DNA from: Vibrio cidicii
Lineage (GTDB): Bacteria; Pseudomonadota; Gammaproteobacteria; Enterobacterales; Vibrionaceae
Assembly (NCBI RefSeq): GCF_009763805.1
Contig: NZ_CP046804.1
Location: forward strand, 620,001-684,000
Length of the DNA: 64,000 nt
Direction: 5' to 3'
Shown here piece by piece: positions 27,127 to 36,651 of this stretch (position 1 is its first letter; the number at the start of each line of letters is the position of its first letter). Made by a program: the position numbers and the translations under genes. The notes below the pieces were generated by a model. It was not told the origin of the DNA, did not search any database, and worked only from the letters and a program-made list of their open reading frames with translations.

Positions 27127-27282
27127 TTATTGAAATTGCATATATTCCTGTGGTGGCATGAATATAGATTATGAAAAACTTACAGTCATAGGTGGCGATT
27201 CAAAATTAAAGAGTGGCTAATCGAATGTAAATTATAGTCATTTTTATATATGTTAAATTAAATGGATTGTTTGAGGGGATTT

Positions 27283-27414
27283 ATGGACGGACTTTTCGTA
27301 ATTATATTACTAGCAATGCTATTTAGCATATTTGCCTTGTTTTCGCCAAGCATTAGTGCATGGTGTAATAAAATGCTTAATAAAGGAAAGAGAAAAGATA
27401 AGTCAATGAAGTAA
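27283..27414 (+). CDS. Small single-span membrane protein (43 aa)
   Basis: ATG 27283 follows GAGGGG at 6 bases. The protein is one hydrophobic helix (LFVIILLAMLFSIFALF) plus a lysine-rich tail NKGKRKDKSMK. It ends shortly before a terminator. Its size and good ribosome site argue for a real small protein; its role is unknown. Confidence 0.5.
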   Translation: MDGLFVIILLAMLFSIFALFSPSISAWCNKMLNKGKRKDKSMK

Positions 27415-27438
27415 AATCAAGTGGAGTAATTTTTTCAT

Positions 27439-27469
27439 TAAAAGCCCCGTAAATACGAGGCTTTATTTT
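27439..27469. terminator. Terminator at the end of the exported-protein cluster
   Basis: Stem AAAGCC..CG / CG..GGCTTT with a following ATTTTA tract. It sits between the plus-strand cluster and the minus-strand reading frame ending at 27475, so it can serve both. Confidence 0.7.
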
Positions 27470-27694
27470 AATTGTCACTTGGCGATGAATTGGTATTGTT
27501 TCCCTTCCGTGTAAATAGCAGGGACAATGTGTCTATAATCGGTATAGGTTTTATTTCCGTGTTTGATACTAGGGAAAGACGGCACATATAGATAAAATCC
27601 GCTTGGCAAGTGGGAAGTATATTCTTTATAGAATTTTTCTAGGTCAACATCGACTCCCGCGTCTACCGAGAATATTAATGGATTTAGGTTTTCG

Positions 27695-28999
27695 AGAGTG
27701 TCCTGAATTCTGTGTAACTGTCTAGACTTAAGCCTTAAAGACTAAGGATGGACAATATGGATAAGAAAGCACTCGAAGCTTTTGCTCGTGAAGCAGCAAA
27801 GTCAATTAAGACAGAATCTGATCTTGATGACTTCCGAAAAATGTTAACCAAGGTGACCGTTGAAACGGCGTTAAACGCTGAACTCGATGAGCACCTTGGA
27901 TATCAAAAACACCAATCTAGAACCAGCTCCAACTCCCGCAATGGTTACTCGGGTAAGTCAATCATCACCGATGATGGAGAGGTCGATATCGACGTCCCTC
28001 GCGACCGTGAAGCCAGCTTTGAACCTCAACTCGTCCGCAAGCACCAAACTCGATTCCAATCCATGGACGACAAGATATTGAGCCTATACGCGAAAGGCAT
28101 GACCACACGTGAAATCGTCGCAACGTTCAAGGAAATGTATGATGCTGATGTCTCACCAACGCTGATATCGAAAGTAACCGACTCGGTGCTTGAGCAAGTG
28201 ATTGAATGGCAGTCGCGACCTCTCGACGAAATTTACCCTATCGTTTATCTCGATTGCATCGTGGTTAAGGTGCGTCAAGACAAGCAAGTCATCAACAAAG
28301 CGGTCTATCTTGCGTTAGGCGTCAACATGGAAGGCCAAAAAGAACTGCTCGGTATGTGGCTCTCTGAAACAGAAGGTGCCAAGTTTCTGGCTTAACGTGC
28401 TGACTGAACTTCAAAACCGTGGGGTAAAAGACATCCTTATCGCTTGCGTTGACGGACTAAAAGGCTTTCCTGACGCCATCAACACTGCGTTCCCAGAGAC
28501 GCAAATACAGCTCTGTATCGTCCACATGGTGCGAAACTCGGTCAAGTACGTCCCTTGGAAAGACTATAAAGCGGTGACGACTGACCTGAAGAAAATCTAC
28601 CAATCAGCCACAGAAGATGAGGCTCTGCTGGCTCTAGCGCAGTTCTCTGACCGATGGGATAGTAAGTATCCTCAAATCAGTCGCTCTTGGACGGCGCATT
28701 GGGACAACCTCAACCCCCTGTTTAACTACCCAGAGGATATTCGCCGAGCCATTTACACGACTAACGCCATTGAATCCCTCAACAGCGTTATTAGAAAAGC
28801 GATTAAGAAGCGCAAGCTCTTCCCAACGGATGAATCAGCTAGAAAGGTGATCTACCTGGCTATCCGAGATGCTTCCAAGAAATGGACGATGCCGATCAGA
28901 AACTGGCGACAAGCTCTAAACCGCTTTATGATTATGTTCGAAGACCGACTCACTCAATACATGTAACCCCGACAGTTACACAGAATTATTTACAGGGTC
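27695..28999 (+). mobile_element. IS256-family insertion sequence
   Basis: About 1305 bp flanked by the direct repeat AGGTTTTCG at 27686-27694 and 29000-29008. The ends share the inverted sequence AATTCTGTGTAACTGTC. It holds one Mutator-type transposase. The perfect target repeat indicates recent, undisturbed insertion. Confidence 0.88.
27748..28966 (+). CDS. IS256-family (Mutator) transposase, apparent frameshift
   Basis: 405 residues when read through. First part: ALNAELDEHLGYQKH, DVPRDREASFEPQLVRKHQ, YLDCIVVKV (first catalytic Asp). Second part: ILIACVDGLKGFPDAI (second Asp), CIVHMVRNS, YTTNAIESLNSVIRK (the Glu). The frame breaks at GTTTC 28383-28387; reading GTTC gives the expected EGAKFWLNVLTELQNRGV. 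With the fresh target repeat, an intact and perhaps active transposase is more likely than a dead one. Confidence 0.88.
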
Positions 29000-29696
29000 A
29001 GGTTTTCGGCAAGAGTTTCACTTGGTGATAGGTTTTTTGTGTCCATTCATATGTATAGAATTCGCCCATCTCGCCTTTTAGGGAAAAGCTTCTAATCGTC
29101 AGAAAATTATTTGTATTTTCATTTACCTCAGAAAGCACTAAACCATATACATTGTACGAACCGCTTTGGTCTGTCAACATGTACACAGAAAATTGGTTAG
29201 GTAGTTTTTCTTTTTTTACACTACCAAAAGAGGCCATCGTCAACTTAGCGGCGTTATCTAATGTTGAAACAATGTGCTGTTGAGCGCTTTGTGGGGAGCT
29301 GAAATTTTCTTTTGGAAGCTCAATCATCAACCTTTCTTGGGATGCAAGATGATCACTGGCTGCCATATTTGCAAGGCCACCCCCTGCGATATCAATGATG
29401 CCTGTAAAGTTTCCGGTCAGAATGGCAAAACTGCCGCTCAGCAGCGCCATATTACCGCCTCTTTTTTCACGCATTTTCGTTTTGGCTTCATCAATTTCAT
29501 CATTTTTGAAGTCTCTTAATGGACTTTCTGTTGAGTACATAGGGCGTGTCAGAATCGTTTGGCTAGCCATGTTATAAGCATCACTGTATTGAGCCTGATA
29601 AGGTTGATACTCGATTTTGACATTTTCTTGATAAGATGCACAGCCCAAGAAGCTAATTGATGAAAAAATAAGAGTACTTAATTTCAAGGTGTTCAT
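28998..29696 (-). CDS. Predicted lipoprotein of unknown function
   Basis: 232 residues. The leader MNTLKLSTLIFSSISFLGCASY carries a lipobox (LGC). A small hydrophobic glycine-rich stretch about 75-110 (LLSGSFAILTGNFTGIIDIAGG) could touch the membrane. No known domain. The IS256-family element sits right at its stop codon: with or without the element the codon after ACC is a stop (TGA or TAA), so this gene is probably still whole. Confidence 0.7.
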   Translation of the reverse strand: MNTLKLSTLIFSSISFLGCASYQENVKIEYQPYQAQYSDAYNMASQTILTRPMYSTESPLRDFKNDEIDEAKTKMREKRGGNMALLSGSFAILTGNFTGIIDIAGGGLANMAASDHLASQERLMIELPKENFSSPQSAQQHIVSTLDNAAKLTMASFGSVKKEKLPNQFSVYMLTDQSGSYNVYGLVLSEVNENTNNFLTIRSFSLKGEMGEFYTYEWTQKTYHQVKLLPKT

Positions 29697-31194
29697 TAAA
29701 TATCCTCAGTTTATATTGTTCTCTTAGTAAGGTTTGTATTATTGCAAACAAAATTAAAAAAATAAACGATCTATTTCACAATTAAATAAAACAAGAAGTT
29801 AATAGACTTTTAAATTATCTTTCTATAGAAAGATAGCTACTGATTTTAATTAGATTTCTAGGATGGATTTTCAATGACTGAAATACCATATTAACTATTA
29901 TGATTACCTTAAAGTAGGCAAGTTTGATGTTATGTTTTACTGAAAAAATAAGATGATATTTCTATAGCGTGGATTGCAGATTTGCATGATGCCCAGGGCG
30001 GCATCACACTTCGCTCGCTTCTTAATCAAGCTGTATTCGAGCTCAAAATCTAAGTCGAATTTCCCGAAAACAGCCGAGAAAACACAAACTCCCCAGTTTA
30101 AAAGATGAGCAATATGTTTGCGGATTGAACGATTAAGTTAGTATGCTCTCACCCTGGCATGATGCTATATCAACACATAGAGCCAAATCCTGCTTGAGAA
30201 AGCTATAGAACCAGAAGCGTGCGACGAGCAAACTAAGAACCAAAAGCATCATCTTTTGGTTCTGTACTAGTAGTACCAAAAGATGATGCTTTTGGTTACT
30301 ACATTTGTTATGGCATTTTTGTGTGATAAAAGAATGGGTTGTAAACATACTGAGTCTAATAGTTCTATCTTAATGGCCTTTTGGGGTTAAACTGTGATTT
30401 TTTATAGCCTATTTCTCCAGAATAGATTTTCCACTTAATCGAAATTTGATTATGGGAAAATTAAATTAAACTCAGGGTTAGGTTGTTTTTATAAAAATAA
30501 TGAAATGTAATTTCTGTAATGGAAGGCGTATTCTTTATATCTCTATTTGGTATTGATTCATATAGAGTGTATTTTTTATATTATCATGGAGATTATATTA
30601 GATAACTATTCTGGTATTGCCAATATTAATTTTTACCATACAATATCGGTCAATCAATCGTGGGATGTGAAGCAACAAATTTATATTTATAAAGTTTACC
30701 TGCCTATGGATGTATTATTACTCCTACTTCACAGGTAGAGAAGTTCATTGAGAAAAATTATTATGGATGAGAACTTTCTAACTTTATCGTAAGTAATAAT
30801 AGTCTGAGTTATATAGGACTCTAAAGTGGCAGAATCAGTTAGTTTCTTCTATACCGAACAAAAATATTTGACAGATCACTCACCACAACTTGCTGGGTAT
30901 AATACTACTCCGCTCATATCCTTCCGATTTTCATAAACTGTGGTTGGATCGAATCGGAGAAAGTAAGCTTTTCCTTAACGTGATGCATGTCACAAAAACG
31001 AACAAAATAAAACGCCCAGACCGTTCAAAAAGTTTTGATTCATGAGTGACTTATTTTTATTTCATATAAATTTGTTATTTAACAAATGGATATGTTGATG
31101 TCTATATCATTAGATGTTAAGTGCAGAGATTTAGGAAAAATAAATACCGGGTTTAGTCTGTTTTTAGCGACTGACGAATGGAACTATTTTGAAA
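29697..31194. other. Long AT-rich stretch without a supported gene
   Basis: About 1.5 kb. Short frames exist but none has a credible start, ribosome site or protein pattern; one minus-strand frame of about 65 codons around 29950-30125 (..HIAHLLNWGVCVFSAVFGKF..) could be a gene remnant. The double palindrome at 30238-30297 and a short match to the att core at 30876-30888 are listed separately. The right part must hold the integrase promoter. Confidence 0.5.
30238..30297. repeat. Nested inverted repeat, 23-bp perfect arms
   Basis: Arms 30238-30260 and 30275-30297 are exact reverse complements. Each arm is itself a palindrome, ACCAAAAG-6 bp-CTTTTGGT, so the 8-mer occurs four times in alternating orientation. 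The 14-bp spacer contains the palindrome TACTAGTA. Confidence 0.9.
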
Positions 31195-32422
31195 ATGACA
31201 GCAAGAAAAATACATAAATTAACTTATCTTCAGATGAAAAACTTAAAACCGAGAGAAACGAGTTATCGAGTGTCAGATGGCGCAGGGCTTTACATACACG
31301 TAAAACCAAGTGGGCATAAAACTTGGGAGTTTAGATATATACGTGTTACTTCTGGTAAGCCATCTTACGTTGGGCTGGGAAGCTGCCGCTTAGTCAGTAT
31401 TTCAGAAGCGAGAGAAAAGGCTTTAGAACTAAGTAGGTTAGTTCATGATGGAATTGATCTTCAAGTGATGAAAGCAGAAGAGAAAGCAATTCGAGACAAA
31501 GAAAATGAGATGAGTTTAGAAAAGGTTGCCGAGCTTTGGATTAAGTCAAAGCAAAATAGGCTTAAGCCAAAAACAATTCACGACAACTGGCGAAAATTGG
31601 AATTATACGCATTTCCTAGAATTGGGAAAATACCTGTGACGCAATTGACTGCCCCCATGGCGATCAACTGTCTGCGCCCAGTAGAGGCATCTGGTAAGTT
31701 GGAAACAGTAAAACGAAACTGCTCAGTTGCTTAATGAGATAATGAATTATGCTGTGAACTATGGACTGATAAAAGCTAATCCTATGCTTGGAATTCGAGA
31801 CGTATTTCAAAAGCCAGTTGTCACTCATATGGTTGCACTCAAGCCAGAGGAGATTTCTGAACTCATCAAGAGAGTTGCAACCGCCAATATTCACGTTACG
31901 ACACGGTGTTTGATTGAGTGGCAATTACACACTATGGTAAGACCGAATGAGGCTGCGGGCGCGCGCTGGAGTGAGATAGATCTTCAAAGAATGGTTTGGA
32001 AAATTCCGTCCAAAAGAATGAAGATGGGTGTACAGCATGAAGTTCCATTAACACAGCAAACGTTAGCAATATTAGATGCTGTAAGATCCATTAGCGGTCA
32101 TAGAGAACATATATTCCCATCTGTTCATAATCCAAGGCGACATACAGATTCTGAAACTATCAATAAAGCTCTCGGTAAAATGGGTTTTAAAGGGCGTACC
32201 ACGGCTCACGGTTTACGCTCACTTGCGTCTACGACACTTAACGAGCAGGGTTTTGATGCCGATGTCATTGAAGCGGCTTTAGCACATCAGCCAAGAAACA
32301 GAATTCGCGCTGCATATAATCGTACAACTTACTTAGAAAAGCGAAGAGAGCTTATGACATGGTGGAGTGACTATATCGATAAGCACTCATATGGTTCATT
32401 TTCGGTCATAAATAGAGTGTAA
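31195..32422 (+). CDS. P4-type tyrosine integrase (apparent frameshift)
   Basis: 408 residues when read through. N-terminal arm-binding domain: RVSDGAGLYIHVKPSGHKTWEFRY in two parts; core-binding domain about 100-190; catalytic domain with Arg in TMVRPNEAAGARW, HGLRSLAST (H-x-x-R), LAHQPRNRIRAAYNR (His), and Tyr in AAYNRTTY. The frame breaks at GAAAC 31715-31719; reading GAAC gives ETVKRTAQLLNEIMNYAVN, the normal family sequence. This enzyme would have moved the island into tRNA-Ser. Unusually it lies in the middle of the island, not beside either att site. ATG 31195 is preferred over TTG 31189. Confidence 0.88.
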
Positions 32423-32430
32423 GGATCTGT

Positions 32431-32529
32431 ATGAAAATAATCAGAAAAAACAAGCATGGAATTTACCAAAAAATCTATAAGCGACAAGAATTTAACCCAA
32501 TTCGGCAGTTTAAATCTGTAAGTGTTTAA
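32431..32529 (+). CDS. Possible 32-residue basic peptide
   Basis: ATG 32431 follows AAGGA by 5 bases, just 8 bp after the integrase stop. The peptide MKIIRKNKHGIYQKIYKRQE... is strongly basic. It may be a real small protein or an upstream leader for the AlpA-like gene. No family is known. Confidence 0.35.
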   Translation: MKIIRKNKHGIYQKIYKRQEFNPIRQFKSVSV

Positions 32530-32563
32530 TCATTCGAACAGCACGAAGGTGCAGGGTAATATT

Positions 32564-32752
32564 ATGGATAACTTAAGAGTATTGCGTTTGGAAGAAGTAA
32601 AAGAAATCGTTGGTGTAAGTAAAAGTACTATATATAAATGGATGAATGAAGGTCAATTTCCAGCCAAAGTATCGTTAGGCCCGCGCTGTGTCGGATGGCT
32701 AAATACAGATATTGATAATTGGTTAAAAGAGCGCTGTGATTTTGGCCGTTAA
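32564..32752 (+). CDS. AlpA-family DNA-binding regulator
   Basis: 62 residues with an excisionase/AlpA-type winged helix: LRLEEVKEIVGVSKSTIYKW then FPAKVSLGPRCVGWLNTDIDNWL. AlpA-type proteins activate or direct excision of P4-like islands. AGGGT lies upstream at a good distance. Position after the integrase agrees. Confidence 0.85.
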   Translation: MDNLRVLRLEEVKEIVGVSKSTIYKWMNEGQFPAKVSLGPRCVGWLNTDIDNWLKERCDFGR

Positions 32753-32826
32753 ATTTAATTTTTCAATTAAAAAGGCTCTTGGTCGCTGATTGAAGAGAAA
32801 TTTTTTTACATTCTAGTGGTGTCTAT

Positions 32827-33204
32827 ATGTTTAATCTATTTACTAAAAGACTTATATTATATCCTTATGATATGTTAGAGTTTGAAAAGCAGATGATATC
32901 TTATTTTACTCATGATGATTTCAAATGCGATGTTAATGATGGTTTGGTCTTGTTAGAGTTTAAACCTGACATAGTTCATGGATCCTTGAATGATCAGAAG
33001 GACAAATTGCTTGACTTGTTTTGTATACCAATTGAAACATTTGGATATCGAAACCTTATTTCTATTCTTAAAATTAAAAATGATAATTTTTACATTAGAT
33101 TAGATCTAAGATGTGATGATGATGAACAATTATTCCTTAAGTACTTTTGTTCCGTAATGATAAGAGCTTTTAAAAAAGTTGAAAGGAAAAGCAAAATGAA
33201 GTAG
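32827..33204 (+). CDS. Hypothetical protein
   Basis: 125 residues, AT-rich codons. Mixed alpha/beta pattern with a DDDEQLFLKYF segment and a basic C-terminus KKVERKSKMK. No family recognised. It lies 74 bp after the AlpA-like gene and has only a weak GGTG before its ATG. The following 500 bp (33205-33703) show no gene and presumably contain the dptF promoter. Confidence 0.5.
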   Translation: MFNLFTKRLILYPYDMLEFEKQMISYFTHDDFKCDVNDGLVLLEFKPDIVHGSLNDQKDKLLDLFCIPIETFGYRNLISILKIKNDNFYIRLDLRCDDDEQLFLKYFCSVMIRAFKKVERKSKMK

Positions 33205-33703
33205 CAAACGGGTTATTTATTGTTAAACCTAGAGTTCATAGATGCTCATTAATTTTTTTGGGTGTCTATGAACAGAAAACTTCAGCAATAATTATATTTC
33301 TGTGGGAGATAGTAGAGAAATGCGATGATGAAACAATTATGTCTTTTGTCATCATGTTACTAGCGCAATGATCATGTGTGTAGCGATTCGTGATGGGATC
33401 AGTGTCTTGAAGAGAGCTTATAAGACCATCAAGATCGCAGATTAATGTGCATATAATCGACGTTTCTCCCTCTTATCATTATATATAGGTCGGCTAAGCT
33501 AGACTCCTTAGTGAGCTCATGTTTTAGCCGTTTCCATATCCATAAGCAGAACATGGATAAATCTTCGCCATTTCAAGGGTATAGAAACTTGATCAACAGC
33601 AAATTTATTCCAACCCGAGAACACAAATCGAGAAAGTCCGGTTAAAACACTGAGAATATTGAGTATTATGTAACTCTATGAACATCCATATGAGACATAA
33701 CTG

Positions 33704-35302
33704 TTGAACTTAGCGAAAGCCCTCAGCATTCTATCAAAGTCTTCACCCTATGCAGTGAGCACTGAGAGAGAGCAAAATCAAGATCATCTGGCTGATTACA
33801 AGCGCTATATCTACATCCAGACAGATATAGAAGCGGATTTCAAAAAGGCACTCCTATCTGCCAAGCCTAATCAAATCATCTTTCTATGTGGGAGTAGTGG
33901 CGATGGCAAGTCTGAGATCCTGACGCAGTATAGCCAGAAGCACAAAGCGACTCATGATTTTCATTTGGATGCGACACACAGCTTTAATCCAAGTCAGACT
34001 GCCATTCAAGCTCTTGACCAACGATTCACCGAGTTCAAGCAAAGTAATAAACCCCTCGTGGTCGGCATCAACGTGGGTATGCTTGGCAACTATGCGGAAG
34101 AGGGTGCAGACGATCATAGCGATGTTAAGAATGCAGCTAGGAGTTTTCTCGCTCGCAATCGCTCTGAAATTCCAGAGCAGTATGTGTTTTTGGATTTTGA
34201 AGACTATCCAAAATTTACCTTTAATAACGAGGGTAGTGCATCTGACTTTGCCGAGCAGTTTCTCAAAAGACTGACAGCTCAGACGTTTGATAACCCATTT
34301 TATGTGCTTTACGACAGAGAGCTAAAGTCTCAAGGGCATACACGACTGACAGCAAACTTTGCGTTATTGAGCCGCCCAGCAGTGCAAAATTCTCTGATCG
34401 GCTTGTTGCTAAAAGCTCGTCTTATCAAAGATCAGTTTCTTACGGCTCGAGCTTTGCTGGACTTCATTTTTCAACTGCTGGCAGCCGATGGCTATTTGTT
34501 TGATAACCTATTTGCGGACAGTGATAACGAGCTTTTATCTCGAATTCAGAGTTTTGACCCTAGTAACTTACATACCCGCACTGTCGACGAATTTGTGCTA
34601 CAGCATAGCTTAGGCATCGAGCATGAAGGTTTTACCGCGTTTAAAGCTAAGATCAACTCGTTGGGCCTTTTTGAGGTCACGGAAGCAACATCATTCCTTC
34701 GCCTTTTCTTCGTGCTCAGTGGTGATGAGGAGCTCAGCAATGGCTTTGTGTCAAAGCTTCAAAACGAGTTTACCAACAATCTGGTTGATGCCTATGCATC
34801 CGCTTGGCTTTTGCACCGTGACTTCGATGGCTCCGGAAAAATGCGTAAAGCACTCAGCAGCTTCTATAAAGAGACATTAATTGCTGCTCTCCATAGCTAC
34901 TGTAATCGTCATGCCCCAACACTAAATAAAGATGAGTATTTGGTTTCGGAGCTAAACGGCTACAAAACGGCAGTTTCTCTTGAAGTCAAAGTTGATTATA
35001 CGGCGATACAAAATAGTGCCTTACAGAAAATCGGTACATTCAACGCTTACTTAAAAGTCGATGATCAATCGCTTAAGCCAATGCCAATTAGTGTCAAGTT
35101 ACTTGAACTGTTGGTGAAGATTGGTCAGGGATACCGCCCAAACAAGCATGACAAAAATGCCGTCCTCTTACTTGATGAAGCGTTGGAGCAGATGTTGGCG
35201 GTCGCCAATCGAAAAGACATCCTGTTTATTCTGAAAGCGAACAAGCGCTACAAAATTGTAAGAGAAGAAAGTGACTATTTCGAAGTGAGTGGTATGCACT
35301 AA
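33704..35302 (+). CDS. dptF: DptF, phosphorothioation-dependent restriction ATPase
   Basis: 532 residues from TTG 33704 (no ATG fits in this frame). LSILSKSSPYAVSTEREQNQ is the characteristic DptF opening, followed by a P-loop FLCGSSGDGKSEIL (about 66-79) and the strand FLDFEDYPKFTFN. DptF, DptG and DptH together cut or damage DNA that lacks phosphorothioate marks at the Dnd motif. First gene of the restriction operon; its TAA overlaps the ATG of dptG. Confidence 0.9.
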   Translation: MNLAKALSILSKSSPYAVSTEREQNQDHLADYKRYIYIQTDIEADFKKALLSAKPNQIIFLCGSSGDGKSEILTQYSQKHKATHDFHLDATHSFNPSQTAIQALDQRFTEFKQSNKPLVVGINVGMLGNYAEEGADDHSDVKNAARSFLARNRSEIPEQYVFLDFEDYPKFTFNNEGSASDFAEQFLKRLTAQTFDNPFYVLYDRELKSQGHTRLTANFALLSRPAVQNSLIGLLLKARLIKDQFLTARALLDFIFQLLAADGYLFDNLFADSDNELLSRIQSFDPSNLHTRTVDEFVLQHSLGIEHEGFTAFKAKINSLGLFEVTEATSFLRLFFVLSGDEELSNGFVSKLQNEFTNNLVDAYASAWLLHRDFDGSGKMRKALSSFYKETLIAALHSYCNRHAPTLNKDEYLVSELNGYKTAVSLEVKVDYTAIQNSALQKIGTFNAYLKVDDQSLKPMPISVKLLELLVKIGQGYRPNKHDKNAVLLLDEALEQMLAVANRKDILFILKANKRYKIVREESDYFEVSGMH

Positions 35303-36651
35303 TGACGACAGATAACTTCGCATTACCCATAAAATCCGGCTTGCCGCAAACGGCGGCGGACAAGTTCCAAAACAAGAATATCCTTAACAGCTATATTCCC
35401 ATTCGTACCAAGGGCAATGATTTTGACTGGTCATCCGTCGTAGGCTTAGTGCTGCGTGGTTTGCTTCGCAAAAAGATCGAGAAGTACAGCTACCAAGATT
35501 TTATCGCCGATTGCAAAGCCAATTTACAGAACAAACTCGGTGAAGAAGGCTTTTGGGATGTACTTGAGGATATGTATTTCACCAATCAGGATATCTTTTC
35601 GGTAAGCCCCGAGTTTCTGTTGTTTAAGAGCCAGAAAAGTGAGTGTAAAGCGGGTGATTTTCGCGTGGCGTCTCTATTCATCAACCTGTTAAATGGTCGA
35701 CAAATCGAGCAGTTTGATGCCAACTTAAACTTCATCGAGCAAGAGTTTTTGCAAACACTGCGTTCAAAAACCAAGCCAGATAATGACAAATTATTACGTG
35801 CTGACGAGTTGCCTTATTTGCCCTACATCGCAGAAGCGTTTAAACGTGATCTAGAGTTTCTCACTCACTATCCGAAGTACCTGCTAGATGAGTTCGAGAA
35901 ATTCTTAGCGTTTTATGGATTTGCTTATACCGCGCAGCTGAGCCTATCGCTGGCGGATTGGAAAACCTGCGAAGCCCCAACCGCGAAACCGCTTTATTTC
36001 ATCATGGATCATGAACGGGCCAGTGGTGAACGCATCCATATTAAAAAGCACGGCTATAAGCTCTTTAGTGAATCTTCGTTCAAGCTGTTTCCGTTTCTCT
36101 CTATGTTGGAAAACCTTCAACCAAACGCAGAAGAATCAAAAAAACCGTTGTGGCATTTGGCAAGAGATATCGAAAGATCCAGTAGGGAAGATCTCGCTGA
36201 GAAAATAAAAAACTATTCGTTGATGTTCAGAGCCAATCGCAACTTAGATACCGCGATACCTGAGAATGCAACAACCGCCATCGACTGGCTAGAGTACGCT
36301 CTTAAGCTTGCTGAAGAGCAGTTTAGAGACCCTAAAACCGACCGCCCAAGCATTATCAAAAAGTACATGTCTGAGGTTGAGAAAAACATGGCCAAGGATT
36401 TTGTTCAAGTCCGTGGTCGCTCTGGTCGAGTGTTAGTACTCACTCAGGACCACATTATTTTGCTGACTAACTTGGTCGTGGGTAAAGAGGATAAGCTTCG
36501 CTTCCATGAGCTGATACTTGGCTTTCAGGGAAGGGGGATTTTTGTTGATAAACAAACAGAACAAGAGCTTATCAAGTTTTATGAGCGAATTGGTAACGTT
36601 GAACGCATGAGTGACAGTGGAGATGCAGTATATGTGCGCAAAACAATTTGA
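35302..36651 (+). CDS. dptG: DptG, phosphorothioation-dependent restriction protein
   Basis: 449 residues, start coupled to dptF (TAATG). LNSYIPIRTKGNDFDWSSVVG and LSLADWKTCEAPTAKPLYFIMD are recognisable DptG segments; the C-terminal third carries a winged-helix-like region (VLVLTQDHIILLTNLVVG...). No catalytic motif is obvious and its exact role in the DptFGH complex is unclear. Overlaps dptH by about 20 bp. Confidence 0.88.
   Translation: MTTDNFALPIKSGLPQTAADKFQNKNILNSYIPIRTKGNDFDWSSVVGLVLRGLLRKKIEKYSYQDFIADCKANLQNKLGEEGFWDVLEDMYFTNQDIFSVSPEFLLFKSQKSECKAGDFRVASLFINLLNGRQIEQFDANLNFIEQEFLQTLRSKTKPDNDKLLRADELPYLPYIAEAFKRDLEFLTHYPKYLLDEFEKFLAFYGFAYTAQLSLSLADWKTCEAPTAKPLYFIMDHERASGERIHIKKHGYKLFSESSFKLFPFLSMLENLQPNAEESKKPLWHLARDIERSSREDLAEKIKNYSLMFRANRNLDTAIPENATTAIDWLEYALKLAEEQFRDPKTDRPSIIKKYMSEVEKNMAKDFVQVRGRSGRVLVLTQDHIILLTNLVVGKEDKLRFHELILGFQGRGIFVDKQTEQELIKFYERIGNVERMSDSGDAVYVRKTI

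Larger units (their letters stand above)
27475..29046 (-). pseudogene. Small gene split by the IS256-family element
   Basis: Removing 27695-28999 and one copy of the 9-bp target repeat leaves a single 85-residue frame: MDTKNLSPSETLAENLNPL (29046-29000) joined to IFSVDAGVDVDLEKFYKEY and on to QYQFIAK (27685-27475). It would overlap the end of the lipoprotein gene upstream in another frame. The start at 29046 is my choice and lacks a strong ribosome site. The protein family is unknown. Confidence 0.6.

Noticed and set aside
30547..30738. A 63-residue plus-strand reading frame in the gene-free region
   Set aside because: Low-complexity AT-rich sequence, no ribosome site, no recognisable pattern.
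31702..31719. Programmed frameshift in the integrase
   Set aside because: There is no slippery heptamer followed by a structure, and the break fits the window-wide GAAC pattern.
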